Assembly: GCF_004137245.1 (NCBI RefSeq)
Contig: NZ_SDWS01000003.1
Coordinates: forward strand, 124,001 to 188,000
Direction: 5' to 3'
DNA length: 64,000 nt
Source: Nocardioides glacieisoli
GTDB lineage: Bacteria > Actinomycetota > Actinomycetes > Propionibacteriales > Nocardioidaceae
A program made the translations under genes and the position numbers. This document shows positions 54,729 through 63,253 of this stretch, one piece after another (positions within the stretch are counted from its first letter, which is position 1; the number at the start of each line of letters is the position of its first letter). A model generated the notes under the pieces. That model ran no database searches, was not told the origin of the DNA, and worked only from the letters and a program-made list of their open reading frames with translations.

Positions 54729-56156
54729 ATGTCTGACACCAGGGCCATCGACACGGATCTTGACGACGACGGTGGGCTGAAGAGGTCGATCACCGGCAAG
54801 CAGCTCTTCTTCTACACGCTCGGCGACGTCCTCGGCTCCGGCATCTACGTTCTCGTCGGCCTCGTTGCGGCTGCGGTCGGTGGTGCCTTCTGGATCGCCT
54901 TCGCGCTCGGTGTCACCGTCGCGGCCATTACGGGCTCGGCGTACGCCGAGCTGGTGACCAAGTACCCCCAGGCCGCGGGTGCCTCGCTCTACGTCAACAA
55001 GGCGTTCGGCAACAAGGCGCTCACCTTCCTGACGACCGTGTCGTTCCTGGCGGCGAGCATGGCGGCGACCGGATCGCTGGCCACCGGCTTCTCGTCCTAC
55101 TTCGCGGAGCTGTGGGACGCGCCGCCGCCGCTGCTGGTGTCGCTCGTCTTCCTCGCCGTCCTCGTCGTCATCAACTTCATCGGCATCACCGAGTCGGTCG
55201 TCATCAACATGCTGATGACCTTCGTCGAGGTGTCCGGCCTGATCATCGTGATGATCACGGGCATCTGGTTCATCGCCCAGGGCGACGCCGACTTCGGCGT
55301 GCTGGTGGACATCGACACCACCGGCTCCTACGGCAACCCGGCGCTCGCCGTGCTGGCCGGCATCGCGTTCTCGTTCTTCGCGATGACCGGCTTCGAGAAC
55401 ACCGCCAACGTCGCTGAGGAGACCATCGAGCCGCACAAGAACTTCCCGCGCTCGCTGGTGACCGGCATGATCGTGGCCGGCATCGTCTACGTCCTCGTCT
55501 CGATGGCCGCGGCCCTGACGGTGCCCACAGACACCCTCGCGGACTCGCCCGCCGCCCTGCTCGAGGTGGTGAAGACGGGCATCCTGCCGATCTCCGAGGG
55601 CTTCATGACGACGCTGTTCACGATCATCGCGCTGATCGCGATCACCAACACCACCCTGGTCACCGTCGTCACCCAGCCGCGCATCCTCTACGGGATGGCC
55701 AAGGAGGACGTCGTCCCAGGCGTCTTCGCCAAGATCCACCCGACCCGCCGCAGCCCGTGGATCGCCCTCTTCTTCTCCGGCGCAGTGGTCGCCGCACTGC
55801 TCGTCATCGGCAACCTGGTCCCCGAGGTGGAGGGAACGCCGCTGGTCGAGCGGCTCGCGCTGGTGACGGTGGTGCTGCTCCTCGCGATCTACGCCCTGGT
55901 CATCGTCTGCTGCCTCAAGCTGCGCGGCCGGGACGAGGACGAGCGCACCTACCGCGCCAACACGCCACTGCTCTACCTCGGCATCGTCGGCAACCTCGCC
56001 ATCCTGGGCTTCTCCATCTACGACGACCCGACCTCGCTGCTGTGGTGCGCGGCGCTGCTGGGCGTCGGCGGCGTGCTCTTCCTCGCGGAGTACTTCTTCG
56101 GCAACAAGGGCACCGGCTCCAGAGCGCCGGACCTCGACGATGTGAAGGGAGTCTGA
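54729..56156 (+). CDS. APC-family amino-acid permease
   Basis: A 475-residue transporter with 12 predicted membrane helices (from FFYTLGDVLGSGIYVLVGLV to LLWCAALLGVGGVLFLAEYF). GDVLGSGIYVLVG is the helix-1 substrate-binding loop of APC proteins and FSFFAMTGFENTANVAEE the helix-6 equivalent. Substrate unknown, probably a cationic or neutral amino acid. Start 54729: the ATG is 6 nt from a well-formed promoter; a start at 54690 would sit inside it. It is followed two bases later by a universal-stress-protein gene, a frequent partner of such permeases. Confidence 0.88.
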   Translation: MSDTRAIDTDLDDDGGLKRSITGKQLFFYTLGDVLGSGIYVLVGLVAAAVGGAFWIAFALGVTVAAITGSAYAELVTKYPQAAGASLYVNKAFGNKALTFLTTVSFLAASMAATGSLATGFSSYFAELWDAPPPLLVSLVFLAVLVVINFIGITESVVINMLMTFVEVSGLIIVMITGIWFIAQGDADFGVLVDIDTTGSYGNPALAVLAGIAFSFFAMTGFENTANVAEETIEPHKNFPRSLVTGMIVAGIVYVLVSMAAALTVPTDTLADSPAALLEVVKTGILPISEGFMTTLFTIIALIAITNTTLVTVVTQPRILYGMAKEDVVPGVFAKIHPTRRSPWIALFFSGAVVAALLVIGNLVPEVEGTPLVERLALVTVVLLLAIYALVIVCCLKLRGRDEDERTYRANTPLLYLGIVGNLAILGFSIYDDPTSLLWCAALLGVGGVLFLAEYFFGNKGTGSRAPDLDDVKGV

Positions 56157-56158
56157 CC

Positions 56159-56602
56159 ATGCACGTCATCGTCGCCACCGACGGCTCGAGGCAGTCGCTC
56201 GCCGCCGCCAAGCACCTCAAGTCGTTCGCCGACCCGACCAAGGTCACCGAGATCTCGGTCGTCGCGGTGATCCGCCCGCTCGCCTCGGTCGCCTTCGCCG
56301 ACGACCTGTCCGAGGGCAGGATCGACGGCTCCTTCCGCGACGCCGCCCAGGGCGCGGTCGACACCATCGCGGGTGTCTTCGAGGGATGGGGTCCGAAGGT
56401 CAACAAGCGGATCCGCAGCGGCTCGGCGGCCAACGAGATCATCAAGGCCGCCAAGCAGTACGACGCCGGGCTGATCGTGGTCGCCGCCGGTGGCGGTGGC
56501 CTCAGTGACGCGGTCCTCGTCGGCAGCACCGCGCAGCGTGTGCAGCACTACGCGCCCTGCCCGGTGCTCGTCGTGCGCCCCGCGCCCCGGAAGAAGAAAT
56601 AG
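56159..56602 (+). CDS. Universal stress protein (UspA family)
   Basis: A 147-residue cytoplasmic ATP-binding-type USP. MHVIVATDGSRQSLAAAKHL opens the fold and VAAGGGGLSDAVLVGSTAQR, with the Gly/Ser-rich ATP loop, closes it; HYAPCPVLVVRPAP is the usual C-terminal strand. It is separated from the permease by two bases and is likely co-translated, so it may modulate the transporter as in other USP-permease pairs. The basic tail KKK is atypical. Confidence 0.9.
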   Translation: MHVIVATDGSRQSLAAAKHLKSFADPTKVTEISVVAVIRPLASVAFADDLSEGRIDGSFRDAAQGAVDTIAGVFEGWGPKVNKRIRSGSAANEIIKAAKQYDAGLIVVAAGGGGLSDAVLVGSTAQRVQHYAPCPVLVVRPAPRKKK

Positions 56603-56616
56603 CTCCCACTGCGGCC

Positions 56617-56622
56617 TAGGGT
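56617..56622 (+). promoter_or_regulatory. -10 box, leaderless spacing
   Basis: TAGGGT, 7 nt before the ATG at 56630. Confidence 0.5.
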
Positions 56623-56629
56623 GTCCGGC

Positions 56630-56983
56630 ATGGAGACCCTGCGGCTGGTGCTGCTCTTCGTCCACATCCTCGGCTTTGCGGCCCTGCTCGGGGGCCTCCT
56701 CGTGCAGGTGCGCGAGGACACCAAGTCGGTCAACCCGCTCATGCGCGACGGGATCGGGACGGCGTTCGTCGCCGGCCTGCTCCTCGTCGGCGTGCTCGAG
56801 AGCCTGGGCTCTCCCGACAACGCCAAGATCGGTGCGAAGTTCGCGATCGGACTGGTGATCCTGGTGCTCGTGATGGTGAACATGCGCAAGCCGAGCATCC
56901 CGCAGGGGCTCTACGTCGGCCTGCTGGTGCTCACGATCGCGAACATCGCGGTGGCCGTCTTCTGGTCGCCCGTCCACACCTGA
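56630..56983 (+). CDS. Small four-helix membrane protein, unknown
   Basis: A 117-residue membrane protein with four helices: LRLVLLFVHILGFAALLGGL, GIGTAFVAGLLLVGVLESLG, IGAKFAIGLVILVLVMVNMR and GLYVGLLVLTIANIAVAVFW. The first carries a His and Gly pattern like small copper/haem-binding membrane families, but no metal site is secure. The start at 56630 is supported by a TAGGGT box at 7 nt; a GTG at 56621 overlaps that box. It lies just upstream of pcrA. Confidence 0.75.
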   Translation: METLRLVLLFVHILGFAALLGGLLVQVREDTKSVNPLMRDGIGTAFVAGLLLVGVLESLGSPDNAKIGAKFAIGLVILVLVMVNMRKPSIPQGLYVGLLVLTIANIAVAVFWSPVHT

Positions 56984-57026
56984 TCGCACGGCTGACGCCT
57001 CTGACGCCTCTGTCGCCGGGGCCGCA

Positions 57027-57032
57027 TAGGGT
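57027..57032 (+). promoter_or_regulatory. -10 box upstream of pcrA
   Basis: TAGGGT, 9 nt before the ATG at 57042; near-leaderless. Confidence 0.45.
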
Positions 57033-57041
57033 TGGGACGAG

Positions 57042-59411
57042 ATGACCCCCCGCGACGCCTCCTCCGACCCGGCCCTGCTCGAGCACCCCCTCCTCGAGGG
57101 CCTCAACGACCCCCAGCGGGCGGCCGTGACGCACTCCGGCGCACCGCTGCTGGTGGTCGCCGGCGCCGGGTCGGGCAAGACCCGTGTGCTCACGCGGCGC
57201 ATCGCCTGGCTGATCTCCGAGCGCAAGGCGCACCCCGGGTCGATCCTCGCCATCACCTTCACCAACAAGGCCGCGGCCGAGATGAAGGAGCGCGTGCAGG
57301 ACCTCGTCGGCAACCGGGCGAGGATCATGTGGGTCTCGACGTTCCACTCCTCCTGCGTGCGGATCCTGCGCAAGGAGATCGACCGGGTCGGTTTCAAGTC
57401 CAACTTCTCGATCTACGACGCCGCCGACTCCAAGCGGCTGATGACGCTCGTGCTGCGCGACCTCGAGCTCGACCCCAAGCGCTACCAGCCCAACGCGGTG
57501 CTCCACTGGGTGTCCGACCAGAAGAACGAGCTGCGCGACGCCGAGGACGCCGCCAAGGAGGCGCGCAACTCCTTCGAGGAGGCCTACGCCAAGGCGTACA
57601 CGAACTACCAGCGCCGCCTGCGCGAGGCCAACGCGCTCGACTTCGACGACCTGATCATGACGACGGTCCACCTGCTGCAGGTCTTCCCCGACGTGCGGGA
57701 GAACTACCGCCGCCGGTTCCGCCACGTGCTGGTGGACGAGTACCAGGACACCAACCACGCGCAGTACAGCCTGATCCAGCAGCTCTGCGGGCAGTCGCTC
57801 GAGGAGGGCCACCAGGAGGTCGAGCCGAGCGAGCTCATGGTCGTGGGCGACGCCGACCAGTCGATCTACGCGTTCCGCGGCGCCGACATCCGCAACATCA
57901 TGGACTTCGAGCAGGACTTCCCCAGCGCGCAGACGATCCTGCTCGAGCAGAACTACCGCTCGACGCAGACCATCCTGACCGCCGCCAACTCCGTCATCGG
58001 GAACAACTTGGGGCGCAAGCCCAAGCGGCTGTGGACCGACGCCGGCGAGGGGTCGCGGATCGTCGGCTACGTCTCCGACGACGAGCACGACGAGGCCCGC
58101 TTCGTCAGCGAGGAGATCGACAAGCTCGTCGACGACAGCGACGTACGCCCCGCTGACGTCGCCGTGTTCTACCGCACCAACGCCCAGTCGCGGGTGTTCG
58201 AGGAGGTGTTCATCCGCACCGGCCAGCCCTACAAGGTGGTCGGCGGGGTGCGCTTCTACGAGCGCCGCGAGGTCCGCGACGCACTGGCCTACCTGCGGAT
58301 GCTGGTCAACACCGCCGACGAGATCTCGCTGCGCCGGGTGCTCAACACCCCCAAGCGCGGGATCGGGGAGCGGGCCGAGGCCTGCATCGCCGCGCTGGCC
58401 GAGCGGGACCGGATCACCTTCTGGGAGGCGCTGACCCGCGCCGCGGAGGCACCCGGGCTCGCCACGCGCAGCCTGAAGAACATCGAGGCCTTCGTCGCGA
58501 TGGTGCAGGAGATCCAGTCGATGGTCGAGGCCGACGAGCGCCCCGACGTCATCCTCGAGTCCGTCCTCGAGCGTTCGGGGCTCCTCGCCGAGCTCGAGGC
58601 CAGCGACGACCCGCAGGACGGGACCCGCGCGGAGAACCTCGCCGAGCTCGTCGCCGTGGCCCGCGAGTTCGCCGAGGACCCGCAGCCCGGTCCGAGCGCC
58701 GACCCGGCCGAGGTCGAGGCCGGCACCGTCCCGGTCGGTCTGGGCGACTTCCTCGAGCGGGTCGCCCTGGTGGCCGACGCCGACCAGATCCCCGACACCC
58801 CCGACGGCGACGACTCCGGCGTGGTGACGCTGATGACGCTCCACACCGCCAAGGGGCTCGAGTTCCCCGTCGTCTTCCTCACCGGACTCGAGGACGGCGT
58901 CTTCCCGCACCAGCGCTCCCTCGGCGACCAGCCGGAGCTCGAGGAGGAGCGCCGCCTGGCCTACGTGGGCCTCACTCGCGCCGAGAAGCGCCTCTACGTC
59001 TCCCGTGCCCTCGTCCGGTCCGCATGGGGCGCGCCCAGCCACAACCCCGCCAGCCGGTTCCTCGACGAGCTCCCGGTCGACCTCGTCGACTGGCGACGTA
59101 CGGCTGCCGAGCAGACCCGCTGGGGACGGCCCGACCACGCCGGCGGCTCCGCCCGCCTCGGCACCCCGACCGACGCCGGGCGTCGCAACTTCTCCTCGGC
59201 CGCCCTGCGCGCCGACGCCGCGTCCAAGGCCAAGCCGGCCCGCGAGATCCCGAGCCTGTCGCCCGGCGACCGCGTCGTGCACGACTCCTTCGGCATGGGC
59301 ACCGTCGTCGCGGTCGACGGGGTCGCGGAGAAGTCCGTCGCCTCGATCGACTTCGGCTCCGACGGCGTCAAGCGCCTGCTGCTGCGCTACGCGCCGGTCG
59401 AGAAGCTCTGA
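57042..59411 (+). CDS. pcrA: ATP-dependent DNA helicase PcrA/UvrD type
   Basis: A 789-residue superfamily 1A 3'-5' helicase for nucleotide-excision repair and replication restart. All motifs are in order: LNDPQRAAVTH (Q-motif), VVAGAGSGKTRVLTRRIAWL (motif I), ITFTNKAAAEMKERV (Ia), LVDEYQDTNHAQYSL (II), VVGDADQSIYAFRGADIRNI (III), LEQNYRST (IV), GVRFYERREVRDALAYLRML, TLHTAKGLEFPVVFLTGLED (V) and EERRLAYVGLTRAEKRLYVS (VI). The C-terminus ends in the Tudor-like RNA-polymerase-contact domain (LSPGDRVVHDSFGMGTVVAV). The length is normal. Confidence 0.97.
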   Translation: MTPRDASSDPALLEHPLLEGLNDPQRAAVTHSGAPLLVVAGAGSGKTRVLTRRIAWLISERKAHPGSILAITFTNKAAAEMKERVQDLVGNRARIMWVSTFHSSCVRILRKEIDRVGFKSNFSIYDAADSKRLMTLVLRDLELDPKRYQPNAVLHWVSDQKNELRDAEDAAKEARNSFEEAYAKAYTNYQRRLREANALDFDDLIMTTVHLLQVFPDVRENYRRRFRHVLVDEYQDTNHAQYSLIQQLCGQSLEEGHQEVEPSELMVVGDADQSIYAFRGADIRNIMDFEQDFPSAQTILLEQNYRSTQTILTAANSVIGNNLGRKPKRLWTDAGEGSRIVGYVSDDEHDEARFVSEEIDKLVDDSDVRPADVAVFYRTNAQSRVFEEVFIRTGQPYKVVGGVRFYERREVRDALAYLRMLVNTADEISLRRVLNTPKRGIGERAEACIAALAERDRITFWEALTRAAEAPGLATRSLKNIEAFVAMVQEIQSMVEADERPDVILESVLERSGLLAELEASDDPQDGTRAENLAELVAVAREFAEDPQPGPSADPAEVEAGTVPVGLGDFLERVALVADADQIPDTPDGDDSGVVTLMTLHTAKGLEFPVVFLTGLEDGVFPHQRSLGDQPELEEERRLAYVGLTRAEKRLYVSRALVRSAWGAPSHNPASRFLDELPVDLVDWRRTAAEQTRWGRPDHAGGSARLGTPTDAGRRNFSSAALRADAASKAKPAREIPSLSPGDRVVHDSFGMGTVVAVDGVAEKSVASIDFGSDGVKRLLLRYAPVEKL

Positions 59412-59428
59412 GGGTCGCCGTGCCTCAC

Positions 59429-59477
59429 TCGCTGGTCGAGTAGCCCGCGAGGAACGAGCGGGCGTATCGAGACCCGG
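59429..59477 (-). repeat. Dispersed intergenic repeat, copy B
   Basis: On the minus strand it reads GGTCTCGATACG, a hairpin with arms GCCCGC/GCGGGC, then TACTCGACCA. It shares both flanks with copy A at 41956-42006. Confidence 0.65.
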
Positions 59478-59566
59478 CCTGGGTTGCTTGGTCGCCACGC
59501 TCTCCGCGGCTTCGTTCCTCAGCCGCGGGTCGCGCGGCTCAGGCGGTCACGCACATCGACCGAAGA

Positions 59567-59620
59567 TTTCGACACGCGCCGTCGCGACCTCGCAGGCTCG
59601 GTCGCGGGCGCTGCTCAATC
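59567..59620 (+). repeat. Possible third, diverged copy of the intergenic repeat
   Basis: TTTCGACACG, a hairpin (59583-59589 with 59600-59606), then CTGCTCAATC, the same outline as copies A and B with changed sequence. Confidence 0.35.
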
Positions 59621-59660
59621 TTCCGTGACTTCCGATCCGCTTCGCGGATCGGTCACGGAA
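59621..59660 (-). terminator. Compound hairpin terminator overlapping the M23 peptidase stop codon
   Basis: TTCCGTGA (59621-59628) pairs with TCACGGAA (59653-59660); inside, CCGATCCGC (59632-59640) pairs with GCGGATCGG (59644-59652) over a TTC loop. The M23 gene's stop codon (59653-59655) lies in the outer arm. Confidence 0.6.
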
Positions 59661-60486
59661 CGATGCCGTGCTCGACGAAGGCCTGGAACGGGTCGACCGG
59701 GCCACCGCCGCCGGGGCGGACCTCGAGGTGGAGGTGCGAGCCGGTGACGTTGCCCGTGGCGCCGACGGTGCCGATGACCTCGCCGCCGTTGACGCGCTCG
59801 CCGACCGAGACGTAGATGTCGGTCTGATGGCAAAACCAGATCTCGGTGCCGTCGTCGAGGGTCACGACCGTCTTGTTGCCGTAGGCGCCGTCGTAGCCGG
59901 CCGAGGTGACCGTGCCGTTGGCGACGGCCATGATCGGATCGCCGGAGTCGCCGTTGAAGTCCAGTCCGGTGTGGTAGTTGGCCCACAGGCCGTACTCACC
60001 GTAGGTGGCAGTCAGCTGGTAGCTGGCCAGGGGGAAAACCCACTTGTTCTCCTTGATCTTCGCTGCCTGCTTCTCGGCGGCCTCGCGAATCTCGGCGAGC
60101 TTGGCCTCACGCTCGGCCATCTGCTTCTCGGCGAGGGCGACCAGCTCCGGGTCGGTCTCCTCGCCAGCGGCGTCGCGGCTGCCGCTGCGGCTGACGACAG
60201 CGCCGCGGCGCGAGAGCGCCTGGCCGGCAGCCGAGCTGATCGAGCCCTGGGCGTCGAGCGACGAGCCCGACGAGGTCAGGGCGGTGACGCCCGCGCCCGA
60301 TGCGGTGACGGCCCCACCTGCGGAGATGGCCAGCATGGCGACCCCGGCCACGAGAGGCAGGGACGGCACGCTGCGCAACACAGAACGGCGGGTCGGCGTG
60401 GTCGCGCGACGCTTTCCGATCAGCGGTGCATCCGTTGCCGAGGAGGGGCGTCGCTTGGGAGCGCGCTCCGCTCGGTGGTTGCCCAT
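59653..60486 (-). CDS. M23-family cell-wall peptidase (LytM domain)
   Basis: A 277-residue exported metallopeptidase. The N-terminus is basic (RAERAPKRRPSSATDAPLIG) with a membrane anchor (VPSLPLVAGVAMLAISAGGA). A Lys/Glu/Ala-rich coiled coil (LAEKQMAEREAKLAEIREAA) leads to the LytM domain: YHTGLDFNGDSGDPIMAVAN with the HxxxD zinc ligands, and VTGSHLHLEVRPGG with HxH. It cuts or remodels peptidoglycan, and may act as an activator if anchored. The start is the ATG at 60486, with an A/T-rich TAACTAT box just upstream. It ends in a compound hairpin. Confidence 0.9.
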   Translation of the reverse strand: MGNHRAERAPKRRPSSATDAPLIGKRRATTPTRRSVLRSVPSLPLVAGVAMLAISAGGAVTASGAGVTALTSSGSSLDAQGSISSAAGQALSRRGAVVSRSGSRDAAGEETDPELVALAEKQMAEREAKLAEIREAAEKQAAKIKENKWVFPLASYQLTATYGEYGLWANYHTGLDFNGDSGDPIMAVANGTVTSAGYDGAYGNKTVVTLDDGTEIWFCHQTDIYVSVGERVNGGEVIGTVGATGNVTGSHLHLEVRPGGGGPVDPFQAFVEHGIVP

Positions 60487-60611
60487 AAGAAATAGTTACC
60501 AATCTGCCGGGTCGTCATCAGGGGGGTTTGAGGTCGGCAAGACCGCGCACGACTGTAACGGATAGATCACGGAAAAAGACATTGACGGCAAAATTCGTGC
60601 ATAACCGCAGG
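60487..60611. promoter_or_regulatory. A/T-richer regulatory gap between the M23 peptidase and photolyase genes
   Basis: A 125-base gap on the 5' side of the M23 gene and the 3' side of photolyase. TAACTAT lies about 5-6 nt before the M23 ATG on the minus strand. No riboswitch consensus is seen; the purine-rich run GGAAAAAGAC and a G-tract (GGGGGG) are the only notable features. Confidence 0.35.
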
Positions 60612-61934
60612 TCAGCCGCGTGCGGCTTGGTAGCGCTCGAGCGCATCGACCCGCTCGTCGGCGTGATCGACGATCCGAAGGGGGTAGTCCTTCTCGTATC
60701 CCACGTCGGACTTCCACGGCTCGTGTGCCGCCTTGCCGGGCAGGTGGGCGAGCTCGGGGACCCAGCGGCGTACGTAGTCGCCCTGCGGGTCGAACTTGAG
60801 GCCCTGGGTGATCGGGTTGAAGACGCGGAAGTAGGGCGATGCGTCCGTGCCCGTGCCGGCGACCCACTGCCAGCCGTGGTTGTTGGACGCGACGTCGCCG
60901 TCGATCAGCAGGTCGAGGAAGTGCCGCGCACCGACCGGCCACCACACGTGCAGGTCCTTGGTGAGGAACGAGGCGGTGATCATCCGCACCCGGTTGTGCA
61001 TCCAGCCGGAGTGCAGCAGCTGCCGCATCCCGGCGTCCACGATCGGGAAGCCCGTCGTGCCGGTGCGCCACGCCTCGATGGCGTCCTCGGGCTCGTCGTA
61101 CCTCATCCCCTTCAGCGCGGGCTTGAGGTCGGCCCAGGCCGAGGCCGGCTCGTGCCACAGCACGTCGGCGTAGAACTCGCGCCACGCGAGCTCGTTGGCG
61201 TACGTCGAGCGGGTGTCGATGTCGGCCAGCAGCGAGCGCGGGTGCAGCACCCCGAGGTGGAGGTAGGGGGACAACCGGGAGGTCCCGTCGTGGTCTGGGC
61301 GGTTGCGCTCGGCGGGGTAGGCGCGCAGCCCGTCGTCGCGGAAGGCGCGCCAGCGGCGCCAGGCCGCGTCCTCGCCCGCGCCGGGAAGCTCGAAGGGCAC
61401 GTCCGCGACCGCCTTCTCGAGCAGGTCGACCGCGCGCTTCTGGGAGTCGGCGGGCGCGAGGTCGGGGGAGCGGGGTGTGTGGGCCGGCTCGGGCCAGCCG
61501 CGCTCGCGCCAGCCTCGGGCGAAGGCCGTGAACACCTGGTAGGGGTTCCCGCTGCCGTTGCGCACCAGGCCCGGGCCGACGGCGTACGGCGAACCGGTGG
61601 CGACGAGCTCGACCTGCGCGCCGACCGCCTCGTCGCGGCGGCGGCCGTAGGGCGTGGTCTCCGCCGAGACGTGCACCCGGCGACCGTCGGCGACGCGGGG
61701 CACGACGTCGCGCGGGTCGCCGTGGTGGATGGTGAGCGGGATCTTCTCGGCTAGTGCGAGGACGTTGGCCGCGAGCCACGCACGCCGCGCGGCACCGGCG
61801 CCGGACCAGATCGCCGGGTCGAGCACGAAGAGCGCCGTGGTGGTGCCCTCGTCGAGCGCCGCGAGGAGCGCCGGGTTGTCGCGCACCCGCAGGTCGCGCC
61901 TGAACCACATCACCGAGGAGGTCGCCGAGGACAT
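60612..61934 (-). CDS. phrB: Deoxyribodipyrimidine photolyase
   Basis: Repairs UV-made pyrimidine dimers using light and FADH. The 440 residues have the N-terminal antenna domain (VMWFRRDLRVRDNPALLAAL) and the FAD-binding C-terminal half: SRLSPYLHLGVLHPR, NELAWREFYADVLWHEP, GWMHNRVRMITASFLTKDL, NNHGWQWVAGTGTDASPYF and RVFNPITQGLKFDPQGDYVR. These are the class I cyclobutane photolyase motifs. Start 61934: a TACGTT box lies seven bases upstream; a TTG at 61943 is inside the box and is rejected. Confidence 0.94.
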   Translation of the reverse strand: MSSATSSVMWFRRDLRVRDNPALLAALDEGTTTALFVLDPAIWSGAGAARRAWLAANVLALAEKIPLTIHHGDPRDVVPRVADGRRVHVSAETTPYGRRRDEAVGAQVELVATGSPYAVGPGLVRNGSGNPYQVFTAFARGWRERGWPEPAHTPRSPDLAPADSQKRAVDLLEKAVADVPFELPGAGEDAAWRRWRAFRDDGLRAYPAERNRPDHDGTSRLSPYLHLGVLHPRSLLADIDTRSTYANELAWREFYADVLWHEPASAWADLKPALKGMRYDEPEDAIEAWRTGTTGFPIVDAGMRQLLHSGWMHNRVRMITASFLTKDLHVWWPVGARHFLDLLIDGDVASNNHGWQWVAGTGTDASPYFRVFNPITQGLKFDPQGDYVRRWVPELAHLPGKAAHEPWKSDVGYEKDYPLRIVDHADERVDALERYQAARG

Positions 61935-61941
61935 GCCCTTC

Positions 61942-61947
61942 AACGTA
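61942..61947 (-). promoter_or_regulatory. -10 box of photolyase, leaderless spacing
   Basis: TACGTT on the minus strand, 7 nt before the ATG at 61934. Confidence 0.5.
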
Positions 61948-62004
61948 GCCGGGGGTGACCACCGCCACCTCCACCCGACCTCGTGCGACCCGCCCGATGA
62001 GGTC

Positions 62005-62010
62005 TAGGGT
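62005..62010 (+). promoter_or_regulatory. -10 box of sucCD
   Basis: TAGGGT, about 52 bases before the GTG at 62063, giving a leader with AAAAGG as a weak ribosome-binding site. This gene is leadered, unlike many neighbours. Confidence 0.45.
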
Positions 62011-62062
62011 GCCGAGAGGGAAAACCCGCCACTGTTCGCAGACGAAAAGGATCGGTCACCTC

Positions 62063-63232
62063 GTGGACCTGATGGAATTCCAGGCGAAGGAGCTCTTCGC
62101 CAAGCACGGAGTCGCAACGACGTTGGGTGTGGTCGCCGAGACCCCCGAGGCCGCGCGCGCAGCCGCCGAGGAGATGGGCGGAGTCACCGTCGTCAAGGCC
62201 CAGGTCAAGGCCGGCGGCCGTGGCAAGGCCGGCGGCGTGAAGATCGCCAAGACCGCCGACGAGGCCGAGTCCTACGCCCGCGACATCCTGGGCATGGAGA
62301 TCAAGGGCCTCACCGTCAACCGGGTCCTCGTGACCCCGGCGACGCCCCCCGTGGAGGAGTACTACTTCTCCTTCCTGCTCGACCGCTCCAACCGCTCGCA
62401 CCTGTGCATCGCCTCGGTCGAGGGCGGCGTGGAGATCGAGGAGGTCGCCAAGACCAACCCCGAGGCCGTCCGGCAGATCCGCATCGACGCGATCGAGGGC
62501 GTGACGCCGGAGAAGGCCGCCGCGATCGTCGACGAGGCCAAGTTCCCCGCCGAGCTGCGCGACCAGGCCATCGAGATGGTCCAGAAGCTCTGGCAGGTCT
62601 ACGTCCAGGAGGACGCGACCCTCGTCGAGGTCAACCCGCTGGCCCGCCTCGAGGGCGACAAGCTCGAGGCCCTCGACGGCAAGATCTCGCTCGACGACAA
62701 CGCCTCCGAGGTGCGCCACCCCGACCACGCGCAGTTCGAGATCCGCGAGGAGGCCGACGCCCTCGAGTCGAAGGCCAAGGACAAGGGCCTCAACTACGTC
62801 AAGCTCGACGGCCAGGTCGGCATCATCGGCAACGGCGCGGGCCTCGTGATGAGCACCCTCGACGTGGTCGCGTACGCCGGTGAGGCGCACGGCGGCGTGA
62901 AGCCCGCCAACTTCCTCGACATCGGCGGCGGTGCCAACGCCCAGGTGATGGCCGACGGCCTCGACGTGATCCTCAACGACGAGCAGGTCAAGAGCGTCTT
63001 CGTGAACGTCTTCGGCGGCATCACCGCCTGCGACGAGGTCGCCAACGGCATCAAGGGCGCGCTCGAGATCCTCGGTGACGAGGCGTCCAAGCCGCTCGTC
63101 GTACGCCTCGACGGCAACAACGTCGCGGAGGGTCGCCGCATCCTCGACGAGCTCAACCACCCGCTGGTCACCCAGGTCGACACGATGGACGGCGCGGCCG
63201 ACAAGGCCGCCGAGCTCGCCCACCAGGCCTGA
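62063..63232 (+). CDS. sucC: Succinate-CoA ligase (ADP-forming) beta subunit
   Basis: With SucD it converts succinyl-CoA to succinate with ATP/GTP formation, in the TCA cycle. The 389-residue ATP-grasp subunit starts [17 protein letters not shown] and has [19 protein letters not shown] (ATP-grasp lysine loop), [20 protein letters not shown] with metal-binding Asn/Asp, and the ligase half [20 protein letters not shown] and [20 protein letters not shown]. The GTG at 62063 gives the family start; the frame extends 36 residues further left without coding character. sucD follows after 21 bases. Confidence 0.97.
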   Translation: MDLMEFQAKELFAKHGVATTLGVVAETPEAARAAAEEMGGVTVVKAQVKAGGRGKAGGVKIAKTADEAESYARDILGMEIKGLTVNRVLVTPATPPVEEYYFSFLLDRSNRSHLCIASVEGGVEIEEVAKTNPEAVRQIRIDAIEGVTPEKAAAIVDEAKFPAELRDQAIEMVQKLWQVYVQEDATLVEVNPLARLEGDKLEALDGKISLDDNASEVRHPDHAQFEIREEADALESKAKDKGLNYVKLDGQVGIIGNGAGLVMSTLDVVAYAGEAHGGVKPANFLDIGGGANAQVMADGLDVILNDEQVKSVFVNVFGGITACDEVANGIKGALEILGDEASKPLVVRLDGNNVAEGRRILDELNHPLVTQVDTMDGAADKAAELAHQA

Positions 63233-63253
63233 GAGAGAACTGGACACAATCAC

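Larger units (their letters stand above)
59412..59620. other. Gene-free hairpin mosaic between pcrA and the M23 peptidase gene
   Basis: No gene. Contains repeat copy B (59429-59477), a perfect 8-bp-arm hairpin (59504-59511 with 59521-59528) and a related element (59567-59620) whose 59583-59589 pairs with 59600-59606. The stretch is likely a bidirectional terminator region built from mobile repeats. Confidence 0.5.

Noticed and set aside
57001..57020. Short tandem CTGACGCCT repeat before pcrA
   Set aside because: Only two 9-bp units; too short to carry meaning.
60487..60611. Riboswitch (c-di-AMP type) upstream of the M23 peptidase
   Set aside because: Such switches precede wall-peptidase genes in actinobacteria, but the conserved core sequences are not present and the gap is short.
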